Source: Anisakis pegreffii (Eukaryota; Nematoda; Chromadorea; Rhabditida; Anisakidae). From it: 64,000 bases of DNA. Every line of letters begins with the position of its first letter. Positions within the stretch are counted from its first letter, which is position 1. The notes under the pieces were generated by a model. The model searched no databases and was not told the origin of the DNA. It saw only the letters and a list, made by a program, of their open reading frames with translations. A program made the translations under genes and the position numbers. Shown here piece after piece: positions 25,683 to 37,680 of the stretch. Where the stretch lies: contig JAPYMA010000251.1 of NCBI GenBank assembly GCA_035041965.1, positions 62,001-126,000 of the forward strand. The letters run 5' to 3'.

Positions 25683-28600
25683 ATGACTTCTGTCGATGGT
25701 CTTCTGTGCGAGGTGACTCCACTTTTTGAAGCTCAGATGGCGTTGAGGTGTGCTGAGCAACTTTTCTTCGGAGAATCTCTCCTGCTTGCCCACCACTCCA
25801 ATGAAGCTGCATCCACTTCTGGTATTCGAATGAATTCTTTTTTTTTTGAGAAATACTAACGAAAACATATCTGATTTTCGTTTTACCTTGCACATTACGC
25901 GTTCGTTTCATTAGGTAAATTATGGTACCGGGGAAATTATGGCGATTTTTGAGAATCACTTGGGATGCGATTACTATCGAAATGTTTTGCCGTCGCCTTA
26001 CTTCATGTCGTTACTGTATCCGCTATTTCTGTTCAAAGCATTTCGCTGGTATAATAATGCACTTTTGGAAATTTTGTCCTCATGTCACCGTTTTGTTGGA
26101 GGATGCCGGTAAACATTTATGTCATCGTTTGTGCCATTGTAGGACGTCATTCACGACACTCAGAGAGTCATCGTCATTCCGAGAGTCATGGAAAGGACTA
26201 CAAGAAGGGTGATAAAGGGCATCGTTCAAAAAGTGGACAAAACAAAAAAGATGGTCTTCATAGTGCTATTGCTAACGCGAAAGAAACTGTGAGAAAGGCA
26301 CTTCAAGATGGTAAGTAGCTCCTGCGAAGTTGTTCATTTCCGTTTCTGATGTTTGTAAGTATTAAGTAGGCTGGAGCAAACATCCAAATTGCATTGCTCT
26401 ATTGGGTTTTGAGTAGATCCGCTGAAATATTTAGGTTCCTTCTTTGTTTTGTGCCTCGATTCCTGACGGATAAATGCGCTTCCGAAATGGAACGTCTTAC
26501 CTTGTTATTTTGGACTTCGCTCGTTGTTTTGTACTTCTTGCGTATATCTAAAAATAGATAAAATTGCTAAACACCTACCTATTCCAGGTAACGGTCCATC
26601 AGTTGGAGTCACACCAGAGAGCGTACTGATTCAGTTGGAAGAGTTGAGGAAGGAGAATATGGCAATCCGCAAGGAAATGAAAGAATTGAGAGAACTTTAT
26701 GACAATTTAGACAAACGTATACTGGTTAGTAGCATTTTATTGAATTTCGTATGTGCATGAGTTGTTAGTATTTCTTCTATTAATTCCGTTTCTTATTCAT
26801 TTGCCGGTGTGAATTTCAACTGCGTCCACAGTTGGCTATAAGGTCGGGATAAACTATGATTGCATTGTGAAAATCATTTGATAGATATGTTTGGTTTGTA
26901 CTATTACCGTAACTGTGATTAATTGTCTGAGTCGTTGTTAATGCACTGTCTTGGTTGAACTGTATTGATTGAGTTGAATATCACGTCAAGACGTTTCATA
27001 GCCATTTGGAGTGACGAATGAGTGGTGTAGATGAGTTTGATAGTGGAGTTATTCACTGATAACGATTGCAGCCGATTTGCTCGACCAGAAATTGGCTAAG
27101 TGGATTAGGAAGACGCTTACTGATATTGGGTGATGGTAATTTATCATTCAGCGCTTCGATCGTTTCAATGCTATCATCAGATCTCGATCTGATTGTGGCT
27201 ACGGTTTTCGAATACGAACATTTATTCGGGTTGCGTTATCCATCAGCGATTGAAATGCTCGAGAGACTGAGAGATTCATATCCACGTGTTCGTGTTGTAT
27301 TTGCTGTTGATGCACGACGGATTCCATCCGAGTGGATGACAACGTTCCGATTCGATGATATCATTTGGAATTTCCCACATCCTGGTTGTAAAACAAACTT
27401 GCGCAAAAGTCGACAGCTGATGAGAGATGTCTTTGAGAGTGTGTCCTCTTCACTACCAAATGCGAAATTTCATGTAACATTAGCAAAGAATCAATCAGGT
27501 TTAGATCATGAATCAGTCATATGCAACAGAAATCTTTTCCAACGCTCAACTCCACCATCACATCGCTCTGATAGTTGGCAGATTGCTTATTTGGCTGCTG
27601 AATCAGATTACACTATCGACGCAGTGCATTCCTTCGCGCCTCAACTGTTTCCCTTTTACAGTGCTTCTGGATATCGTAATCGTGATCGACGTTTTCACAA
27701 CGATTCCAACGCTGAAACATTCACTTTCATTAAAACTCCAGCTATAAGTGTCTTGCACGAATTAAAGAAATACGAGATGAGAAAAGATAACGAAAAGAAA
27801 TTTGGATGCTTTCATGAGTTGAGGCCATATTTTAAGCATGATATCTCGATATTGTTTGAAGAAACAAATGAGATATCGTATTGGGAAGGTGTTTTGTTTG
27901 AGGTGATCCATGAAGCGTGTGGTTCACTTGTGGTGACCATTGAAGAATTAGAAGAATTGAGATCCTTTGCTCCGAACGGTTTGCCGAATCGAATTTATCG
28001 ACTCATATGGCAGTCATGGAGCAAAGCGTTAAGTAAGAAGTTGTGCAATTCTCTGCAAGAACAACTTCGAGATTTTATTGTGTTCGTTGTGAAGAAACGT
28101 CACTTGAAGATGGTGTTGACTTGATATCACATTCTTCTCTCTTGCGCTGAGGTCTTCTTCAATGCTGTTCGGAAATGATGATTTGTCATTTGTCTAGTTA
28201 AGAATATTGCGTCGTTAACTTTCATTGTCCTCATCGTTTCATTGTAATTACAAATGATCTCTGATTATTATTGTTTGTTTTTGTTGTTATTGTAGTCGAT
28301 TTCTCTTATTATTATCATCATTCTACGTTTATCGGTAACAAGTATTCATTCGATTATGTGAGGTTGCGGTGATTATGCATGTCTCTTTTGTTTGTTCTGG
28401 ATGAATAAATTTGTCTGTGTTTTTTGGAGTATGATTCGAATCGTGGGCTAAAGCTTACTGTCTTACTATTAGGCTATCATCGATTCGTTGTAAATGCCAT
28501 AAATGATCTTTATAAACGATGTATTCGCAATCCGTTTAAAGATTTAGGGTTTTTGATTAAGATGATGTCAACGGGTAATGATTATGTATCTTGTTTTAAC

Positions 28601-29837
28601 TTGCAGCAAGGTGTTGCCAGTTTAACGTCAAAGCCTGCTGAGCAGGCAAGTGGCAAACCTGCCGAGAAGCCATCTGCCGGAGGGGCTGATGGTGACGAAG
28701 ATTTTGAATTGTTTGGTTCATCGGATGAAGAGGTCGACGAAGAGAAGGAACGTATCAAAGAAGAGAGACTGAAGGCTTACGCAGCTAAAAAAGCGCTTAA
28801 GCCAGCGACTATCGCGAAGTCATCTGTTATTTTAGATGTTAAGGTCGGTTGATCTTTCAGAACGATTTCTCTTCGTTTTGCAACTTCATCCATTTTGATT
28901 ATTTTGTTCAAAGTTTAGCGTTTTTTGTTCAGATTGAGCATTTTGTGCAATCTTAAAAGGTTTTCTGATCGTTTATTCCATTTCTTAAGTGCATCATGTA
29001 AATGAGTTTTTGTTATTCATATGACCAGCCAAATTTTAGTTTATTGTTGGTTGCGCAAGTGTATAGTCTTGATTTTTCATTTATTTTTGGAATGACTTTC
29101 AAGTTCAGCTAACGTAAGTCTGAGGATTTCAGCCTTGGGATGATGAAACACCAATGGAGAAACTAGAAGAATTCGTTCGCGGAATCGAGAAAGACGGCCT
29201 TGTCTGGGGTGGTGGTGAGTGATTGTACTGCACATCAGTCTTTTATCATTTATTTATGATTTGTGACCCTACGGATGATATCTGATTGAAAGGACTAAAG
29301 TGACCCTTTTCATCGCTGTTATAGCAGGTGTATGGTAAATACTTTTGTTTTTACTACTGTTCACATAGAGATCCTTCGAGTTCCTTTTTTTTCAGGTAAG
29401 CTAATTCCACTTGCTTATGGCATTAGGAAGTTGCAAATCATTTGTGTGATCGAAGATGAGAAGGTCTCAGTTGATGACCTCATCGACATGATTACCGAAG
29501 ACGGATCTGATTTTGTGAGTTTTCTGCTAATGTTCTTCATTCATTCACATTCAAATCAGGCGTTTTGTAAAATTTACATCACTGTTGTAAAACATCAATA
29601 AGTTGAGCCGTTATTGTTTTATCAGTTGGTGCAGTTTTTTACTGTGACCTCTGAGGCAACAAGAATCTACGAGACTGAAATATATTGACTATCGTAGTCA
29701 AATCAGTGTGTTAAGTGCAATCCAGCTGACCTGTTATTTCTGTCTTCAGTTTTTCTCTTGAATACATTATGAATAATTCATGAAAACAATTGTTTCAGGT
29801 GCAAAGTGTTGATATCGTGGCTTTCAATAAGATCTGA
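25683..29837 (+). CDS. eef-1B.2: Translation elongation factor eEF1B delta (eEF1D)
   Basis: Guanine-nucleotide exchange factor that reloads eEF1A with GTP. Canonical exons: 25683-25821, 26143-26310, 26588-26724, 28607-28843, 29133-29214, 29396-29514, 29799-29837; all phases agree, giving 306 residues. Start: [11 protein letters not shown], followed by [17 protein letters not shown]. Residues about 104-148 form a leucine-zipper heptad region ([21 protein letters not shown]), as in animal eEF1D. Then come the acidic CAGR motif ([13 protein letters not shown]), the conserved [17 protein letters not shown], and the exchange domain with [13 protein letters not shown] and the terminal [18 protein letters not shown] follows at 29941. 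The zipper marks it as delta rather than beta. The symbol is given by analogy with C. elegans. A methyltransferase exon lies between zipper exon 3 and exon 4. Confidence 0.93.
27072..28124 (+). CDS. Alternative terminal exon of eEF1D: FDXACB1/BMT5-like methyltransferase
   Basis: One long exon of 350 codons plus stop, preceded by TTGCAG (acceptor at 27070-27071). It has the BMT5-like (DUF2431) rRNA uracil-N3 methyltransferase fold: motif [13 protein letters not shown], then [18 protein letters not shown] and YRNRDRRF. Its C-terminal third matches a ferredoxin-fold anticodon-binding domain ([12 protein letters not shown], then [11 protein letters not shown]), the same order as animal FDXACB1. 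No in-frame ATG occurs before the SAM motif; the first Met follows it. The exon is entered in phase 0, exactly as eEF1D exon 3 ends (26724). Splicing these gives a 498-residue fusion of eEF1D N-terminus plus zipper to the methyltransferase. AATAAA at 28404 supports a separate 3' end. A separate trans-spliced gene with an unseen first exon is the alternative. Confidence 0.85.
   Translation, partial: PICSTRNWLSGLGRRLLILGDGNLSFSASIVSMLSSDLDLIVATVFEYEHLFGLRYPSAIEMLERLRDSYPRVRVVFAVDARRIPSEWMTTFRFDDIIWNFPHPGCKTNLRKSRQLMRDVFESVSSSLPNAKFHVTLAKNQSGLDHESVICNRNLFQRSTPPSHRSDSWQIAYLAAESDYTIDAVHSFAPQLFPFYSASGYRNRDRRFHNDSNAETFTFIKTPAISVLHELKKYEMRKDNEKKFGCFHELRPYFKHDISILFEETNEISYWEGVLFEVIHEACGSLVVTIEELEELRSFAPNGLPNRIYRLIWQSWSKALSKKLCNSLQEQLRDFIVFVVKKRHLKMVLT
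28404..28409 (+). promoter_or_regulatory. Poly(A) signal for the methyltransferase exon
   Basis: AATAAA 280 bases after the stop at 28124 and about 200 bases before the next eEF1D exon (28607). Its position fits a transcript that ends inside the eEF1D gene. Confidence 0.55.
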
Positions 29838-30767
29838 AAATCTATATTATATACGCACTGTACGCGTTCCTTTTCCGATTGTGCCGATCGTTGTCGTTGT
29901 TTTCTGTTGTGATTCGAGTGTTTTCTGTTGTTTTTGAGTCAATAAAACAGTTCTATTCACTTCGTGTTTATTCTGATGGGTGAAATCGGGCACCGTTTGG
30001 GAAAGAATTTCGTAAAATGTGCGCAAAAAGATGCACAATTATTAATTCATGGTGTTATTTTATCATTCACGGTGGAATTCCTCAGGCAGTTGTTGGTGAT
30101 GTAACATCAGAAGGAAGAATCTTGTTAGGGCACATCGTGGAAGGGTTGAGGTAGAGGTCGAAATTATTCAAATCACCGATCCTTTCGGCATTTTTTCGAC
30201 TGACTAATCGTAAGAGAGTTGAATAAGGGAATAAATAAACGAATTAAAATGCTGAGTGAGAAGGTGTATGGACGAAATAAATAAGTGAACAAATAAAAGG
30301 ATCCATCTTCGGTAATTTGAATGATAAAATCCAGAATGTTTAAGTATACAATGAAACAAAAGTGTAGGAATCAGTAGGTAACTGAGCAAATGAACAAAAA
30401 TGCACGTACAAACATTGTAAATAAAATGCTAATATCATTTTCAAAATGATAACATGAATGCGTGCATGGTCACGTGAATGCACACGTTCAATAAAATTGT
30501 CATTAGTTATCGATAACGCAGACTGACCACGTTCCCTAGTTTGTAATCATTCATGTATAGCAGGCATTATCGCATGTCATCAGTGTTATATGTGATAATG
30601 TTGAGATCCACCTCCAATGCTTATCACTACAATTATCTGACGAACACTGTTCAGTGGTGACATTTTTTTTAAACATTTCACTTTTTGTCTTATCAGTTTT
30701 GAGTATTCGATTTGCTTATCATTCCATTAGCTTCACAAAATATTCAAGCGTATAGTGTATTGAAGCA
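29838..30767. other. eEF1D 3' UTR and spacer to the PLBD gene
   Basis: No gene seen. The stretch 30230-30300 is rich in AATAAA-like words. A promoter for the PLBD gene should lie near the right end, but no element stands out. Confidence 0.4.
29941..29946 (+). promoter_or_regulatory. Poly(A) signal of canonical eEF1D
   Basis: AATAAA about 100 bases downstream of the eEF1D stop codon (29835-29837). Confidence 0.6.
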
Positions 30768-33700
30768 ATGAAGTCACTCTCCTTCGGATTTTTATGCGTT
30801 GGTAAAAATTTTAAAATACTTTCCAGCTTAAATTGATCAAAAGAAAACTTGAACGCTTGAAATCTTCAGTTCTGTTTCTATTTGTGCCAGTGTAATACTT
30901 TCAAAGTTACGCAAGGATATTCTTCCCTATAAAATCTTGCCTAGTTTCTGGCTGGAAAATGTTATCATCTATTGGTCACAAAGACGAGAGGAGAACAACT
31001 TTATTCAATAAGTGTTCGCTCGAACCAAACAAAAATTCTCGACCAAAACGCTCAGTTGCATTTGGGATTGAATGAGAAATCACAAAGTACTCCAAAGTGC
31101 TGAATTTTCACATAAATTTTTTCAATTGTAATGTTTTCAGTGTCCTGCTATCTAGCACTCGGTGCTGCAAGCAAAGCTGATCGTCCTTCCATTTTGAACG
31201 ATGTTACTACAACGGAACCACCAACAACAACTACTACTGCACCATTGGTTAGCATCGTTTTTGTTGACAAGAAAACTTCGTACAGTACAAGTAGCAGATA
31301 ATCAGAGAATCGTTCTTCGCGATGAACGCTGCAACTATCCTCTCTTTTGAATTCAGTGCTGTCATTCGAGAAAGCTAACTATTTCTTGCAAATTGACCGT
31401 CAAAATGAAATTCACGGCAATTACAATGGCTACGTTCGGTTACGTTGAACAAACAAAAATTCTTTGCTTCACAAAAAAACAAGTTATAACTCATCATCGC
31501 AAGTAATGCCGTTCATATTTGCGGATAATCCTGTTCGACAAATTTTCTGCAGGAGCCTGGTCATGAGAAGATGTACACGTATCGGAGTGTGTGCTTGAAT
31601 GCCACTGGTGAAATGAGAATTCTGCCTGGATTCGACTGCCGTAATCAAGTCGCCGTCGGCAGATTTCGGAATGCTGTAAATGATTCTGGGTATGTCTGCC
31701 AACCAATTGGAAAACGTTGTTGCACTGTCGATTTAGTTCTCGTAATCTATCTCATATTCATTTGGAAAGTATTGAAGATTAGTGCACTTATGACTTTTGT
31801 ATCGGCATTTTTAGGTGGACTTTTCTTGAAATCGAAACTAGACCAGGATATGCTCCAGAGTTACAGGCGTATGCAGCCGGAGTACTCGAAGGTTTGACCT
31901 ATCATCGTCACTTTCTGAGAACATTTTCGGATCGCACTTCCATGATATCCATATGACGAGTCCAAATTTCAAACTCTTTTCTGCATTATCAACATTATCG
32001 AACTCAGTGAACACACATTTTTCTCCGTTCTGATTAGGATCAATAATCGTTGAGTGTCAGTATCAAATGTTGCTACCAAACAAAACATTGCGCTCAACGT
32101 ATTTTAGAGTCTCCTAAATGTAGCATTACACAGTCTTTCATTTGTCAACTCTCTAAATACTGACTGTACTTCGAAATGCTTCTTTCAGGGAATCTCTCTA
32201 GTACAATGATAAGTTATCACATCCATAACGTTATCGAAGATTACTGCAAAAACTACAGTCAATACTGTGAACGACTGAACGCTTTTGTTAAAGAGAATAT
32301 GAATTGGATTAAAAATGAACTTGCAAATAAAACATCGGATGACATCTATTGGGCTCAGGTTCTCATTAGTTTAATCTTGCAATTGGAATGTTCTTCTATA
32401 AATGCGAACAGCTATGAAATTATGGTAAAATTCAGGTGAATCGTACACTGTATCAAATCACTGGTATTTATCACGGTTATGACGGTAAGACTCCGCTTAA
32501 CGCAACGATTTCATATGATATGCATCCCATTTTGTGAGTTTTTTCGGCAATACTACTGGTGCATTATACCTGAAAATCTTGAAGAGCAAATCTTTCATTA
32601 GTCTACATCTTATTAGGTTTGAAAAGTTGAACGGATCAGTGAATCGAAATTGATTTCGCGAAGGATTCCGAACGAATATCCATTGAGACTTTGATTTTTT
32701 TAAATCGAAAACTGCTGATCAAATTTTATTTTCAATTTGCATACGTCCTGCTCTCAGTCGTCCTCACTCATCGTCAGTGAGGTAGTTCAAAACCCTAATA
32801 AAATTGCTTCCTTGCTTGCAACCTAGTTAAGCCGTTCACACAAAATATAACTGAGCACTGCATAGAATGATCAATATGAATGGCGATTTGTATGATCTGG
32901 AGAAGAAACTCAATAAAACGGTGGATCCAAGTCATGATAGGTGCTCCGGATTTGTGAAGGTATGTTGACACAAGTCTTGTAATTGGTATCTGATTATGAT
33001 CATAAAATGTTTGCATTCAACAGATTTACACAGATTACAGAGTGCCTCATTAGTTCCTATTCTATTTCTCCTGGAACAGTTTTCCAAAAGCAAGAATTGC
33101 AGTAATATTTCGTCAAATGACGAGCATAGTTCAAAAAGCATTTTCGGAGAGCTATTCTTGACAGTTGATCATATTAATCACATTCCAGGTTGCACCTGAT
33201 AATGCTGATCTTTTCATCTCACAAGTGACAATGTCTGGCTATCAAAACATGATGCGGGTTTTGAAACTCTATAAATTTGCTTATGGTAGGATTATTTTGT
33301 CATGATTCCAGTCTGATTTGCATGTCTTCATCGATTGATTTGTGGTGGGAAATTTATGAAAGTTGTAAATGGTATGCTGTGTCGCTTAACGGAGCTTCTC
33401 ATGTTAGCTGTTCGAATGGTTAATGTGAGGAGGAAGCGCAGTCGATTTTGAAAATTGTATCGTTTAGCGTTGCATTCATCGGTCATTAAATGCACTTCTA
33501 GTCGTGTACGAGTAATATTCTGATGCAGTAGAAACAACACGAAGTATAAATTTTATCACTGAAAAACATTCGCACTTAAGCGCTGCTTTCATTCAGATCG
33601 CAACACAGTTCCTGGTCATACAACAACGTTTTCAAGCTATCCCGCTTTGATGTACTCATCTGATGACTTCGCTCTCATGAGTTCCGGATTGGTTTGTTAT

Positions 33701-36700
33701 CACCACCAGTTTTGCATTAGTCAAAAACATTTTCATAGAGGAAGGGGAGGGAAGGAACCGAGGAGAATGCATTAAATGTGGTGTATTAAATGCGTCTTGT
33801 ATATGTTCAAATGTTGCAATACGTTAGCGAAATGAACTTGGTGCTTAGAAAGGATGAGTTTATTGACTAACGACTTAGAACACGAATCCAAATATCCAGC
33901 GATCAAAAAGGTGACATTTTTCGCTCAAGAAACAGAAGAATTGAAGGCTTACCGCAAAAAAAAACCTTTGTGTCAGCGAAGTTTAACAGAAGAGTTAACA
34001 AGCGACAAAAAGAAATATCCAATTCCACAGTTGATCACAGAGAATTTCAGGCGAATATTGAGACAACGTACAGTATTTTCAATATGCCATTATTCGATCA
34101 TGTTCGAGCAGTTGGTCAGGTAAATTTAAGCAATAGATTTCTGGATTCACTTCTAGAAGCGCTTAACAAAGGATTTCTGGGAGCAGTTTACGCAAATTAT
34201 TTTTTCCTCACTCTTTTTTCATTTCTTCTATGTAGCATAATTGAGTATGTATCGACAATATCAACACAAGGGTCACAACATAGAAATACAGAGAAACCTG
34301 ATCGTGGAATACGATCGGTGTATATTAAAGAGCTCTACACAAATACCAGAGAATTAAGCAATGGATTTCTGGGAGTAGACTGAGCAAAGCTCACGTCATG
34401 AAATCTTTCTTAAGATACCCTCGTGGATTCGCGTTAAAGTTGCTAATGAATTAGCGTCAACTGCTAAGGAATGGTGCCAAATATATGAACGGTACAATTC
34501 CGGTACGTACAATAACCAGTGGCTTGTCGTTGATTACAAACTTTTCAAACCACGCCAAAATCTACCCCCAATCGGTCTACTTTACCTACTTGAACAAGTT
34601 CCGTACGTATTCATCAGTTGTTTTATAAAACATTTCATTGTTGCTACAGCCGAGCCTGCTACAGCACAGTACTGGAGGTTACTGATTGAGTAGGTTATTC
34701 TTTGATAACTGCTGGGCGATCACAGCGATGTTTTGTGGCGGTTGTATGTATTCGTTCAGCGTTCCAAGAATTTTGCAGAAAATCATGAGTGTTATTTGTA
34801 TATTTAGGAAAAGAATTTGAAAATGTAAAGTTCTCTTCATACTCACATTCAGTCAAAGTGTTCATTCAGAGGCACGATAATATACCGTGATATGACCTGG
34901 TATCTTCGCAAGTACACTTACTTCCCCAGTTACAATGTACCCTACTTCAAAAACACAACAACCCTGAGTGGTTTCGACAAATTTGTGAGTTTTTTAAACT
35001 ATTATTCACTGTCCACTCTCAAATTTCGACATTCACTTTCGTGATCAAAAGGAATTGTGTTTATGCAAAACAACTTGACACGTTTCGAGGTGTAACAAAA
35101 GCGTAATGGAATAAACAATGAGATAAAAACTTTCTGTTTTCCAAGTCTGTATGTCATTTCAAAAATAAAAAGATTTTGTTTCAGTTTGTTTCAATATTCA
35201 TTCCATTGCAGAGGGCCTTTATTAGATCTAGAAATGTATCAGGTTTTTTTTGCCCTATCCAGCACATTTCCCTGAACCATTTATCACGCCTAAATTTTGC
35301 GATCTTTAAAGTTAGAAAGTTCTGAAGTTACGAATGGAATAAAATATTGGAACCCGCCGATGACGATGACAAATACTTTAGCACATTTCGTTCAAAAACT
35401 TATTCAGCTGGAAGAATGTGAAAGGTTTTTTTTTGCCTCCGAGAATGTTGCTGGAAGATGATGAAATAAAGATGGAAAGAACTGTGCAAATACTGAACGT
35501 TTTGTTTTGAGGCTGACGAAAACGGTGATTGGTTCCGATGGGGTGTGTCGCCGAGAGCACGTATTTTTGATCGCGATCACCACAAAGTGGTCGACATCGA
35601 TTCTCTTACCAAATTGATGAGGTGGATTCTTTTAACAGATCCTTTCCAGTCCATCGATGGAACCTTTCCTGATTCTCTGACATATTTAAATTGTCAGCAT
35701 TCAGAGCGAATTATGTGGCTATACAAGCGAGGATGTTGTTGTTCCGTGTCAACGAAAACGAAATCTGAAGAATGTTATTTTTGCAGATACAATGATTACA
35801 CTCACGACGAATTCAGTAGATGCAACTGCACACCACCATACTCAGCTGAAGCAGCAATCTCAGCACGAGGAGACTTAAATCCAGCTGATGGTATTTATCC
35901 TGTGTCAATTATGGGTCATCGTAATCATGGAGGACTTGACTATAAGGTTGAACATTCAATAGCTCGATTTACGAACAAGCAAATTAGATACGAGAAGTTA
36001 GTAACGTAAGAGATGAAAAGCATCATGAAGAGAAAGATATTTGTTTGTGGTGAATAGATTTACGAAACATTCGTTAATTATTCTAAGCATTCGTGAAGAT
36101 ATGAACCCTTCTGAGTAAACACGAAGATCATTAGAAAAATCAATGCTCAGTTTTAATTCCGTGATAACTTGAAGTAATTTCGTTAATTTCTAAGGAAGAA
36201 AGCACTGCAGTTCATTGAAACAATATTTAAGGGAACCAACTACGAAATGTTCCAAAAGCTTCGCTTTCGTGCTATAGGATGTCCAACGTATGATAATGTG
36301 CCTCCGTTCCAATGGAGTAACTTTGATTACGTGAGTTCCTTCCTCGAATGATCTCGAGAGCTTTGGCAGTTATCTATTCAGTGAATACACTATTTGTGCG
36401 GTTAATATGCTGTTCAACTGCGATTCGAGGGTTCGAAAGCGATTCAAAAAATACTTTTTCAAAAATAGCTTCAAAAAGCACCAAAAATTGGATAGACACC
36501 AGTATTTCTTTAATTAATTGAGAAACCTGTAAAAATAACCACAGTATCAAAGAAAGCAACCGTGATGTCAACCTCAGTACATGAAGCAGGAAAGAGGAGT
36601 GGGGTCAATCCTGGGCTCACACACACTTCTGTAACTGCACTTAAGAAGGATTAAATTGTGCATGTGTTACTCGCGGTAGCTTTTACGGCGGCCTCAAATG

Positions 36701-36921
36701 CCTGTGATATGGCTGCTATCAAAGAAGGATGATACTGATGATAACAAGGAGGCATAAGCTCGTAACGAGTTGGATCTGCTGATTAAATAAATAAATAAAA
36801 GTCTGATAAAAGCTGTGGACTGCTTTAGGACAGAAAAGTCAAACACATTGGACATCCGGATTTATGGAAATTCGAAGCGATCACTACTATGTGGGAGACA
36901 TCAGTTGCAGCTGAACTGTGA
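30768..36921 (+). CDS. Phospholipase B-like protein (PLBD/LAMA family)
   Basis: Lysosomal or secreted Ntn-type hydrolase of the laminin-ancestor/PLBD family. Exons: 30768-30801, 31141-31247, 31553-31689, 31815-31891, 32189-32358, 32436-32533, 32866-32959, 33189-33285, 33597-33691, 34051-34119, 34385-34602, 34870-34984, 35512-35621, 35787-35946, 36232-36330, 36829-36921; phases all agree, 590 residues, the usual family length. Signal peptide MKSLSFGFLCVVSCYLALG, then a Thr-rich linker. Family blocks: AYAAGVLEG, GDLYDLEKKL, the presumed nucleophile Cys about 234 (RCSGFVK), FSSYPALMYSSDDF, WIRVKVANELA, NSGTYNNQW, EQVPGTI, SYNVPYF, LMRYNDY, ARGDLNP, CPTYDNVPPFQW and GHPDLWKF. Many N-glycosylation sites (NLS, NYS, NKT, NAT). 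The acceptor at 34384 lacks a pyrimidine tract. The block after the nucleophile is unusual (see findings). Confidence 0.93.
36598..36800 (+). mobile_element. LINE 3'-end fragment with TAAA-repeat tail
   Basis: In the last PLBD intron. The stretch ends in cataagctcgtaacgag, a ctgctgatt word and a (TAAA)n tail at 36783-36799. Short 3' fragments with a tetranucleotide tail are typical of RTE-type LINEs; the RT-bearing RTE remnant at 47.1-48.4 kb could be the source family. It carries no coding capacity. Confidence 0.5.
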
Positions 36922-37680
36922 TTAAATATCATACCTAGTTGTATTTTCATATGGCTTTTGATGATGGATTGATATGTTGCAAAAAGGATAACATAACCCA
37001 ATAACAATTAGAAAAAAAACAACTAAGTAATTTCTTTACTCACTTCTAATGCACCGTACTGACTTTTCGTTTTTGCATTGAAACAAAGCACTTAAACGTT
37101 CGATATTTCAGTTATGCGTAAAACGACTTTTGAAAGTTTGATATTTTATTAAGACATACTAAAGCCTCCTATTTTCATTTTGATGCTATGTCCATTTCGA
37201 TATTTCAATTCACGCTGTGACGGAAGATTATGATCAGAATGAATATCTTTTGAGTTATTGGTTAAAATAACTCAAAAGTTGGTTAAAATAACCGATAATA
37301 TCGAACAGTTCAAACCGTTAAGCTTTTGAGCGATGAAATTATCAAACCGTTTTTTGTTTTCCATTATTTTCCACTATCAAACCATCTGAATTTCGAAATT
37401 TTTGCATTTAATTTTGCATTTTCACAACATATCATTTCAAACACTCCAAAAATCCAACTATTTAGCATCATTTCAATATCGTTCAGGGCATGAATGATTT
37501 CTTCCCATTACTTGACTTGTATTAAGCTTTAGGAATCCCTTTATGTTATCTCTTAGTTATCATGTCTCATTCGTTTACACCTATTGCCACCAAATTGTGG
37601 TCGAATAAGTTAAGTGTAAATGAATAATACCAGTTGTTTTTTTTCATTAAAATGTTCTCACCTTCCGTTGATCACATTCT

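Noticed and set aside
25922..26212. Extra eEF1D exon between exons 1 and 2
   Set aside because: The stretch has open frames, but the one in phase with exon 1 stops after a few codons, and exons 1 and 2 join directly in phase 1.
31571..31897. 108-residue continuous ORF in the PLBD gene
   Set aside because: The middle part (31690-31814) is an intron: removing it restores the conserved family block NDSGWTFLEIET with correct phases.
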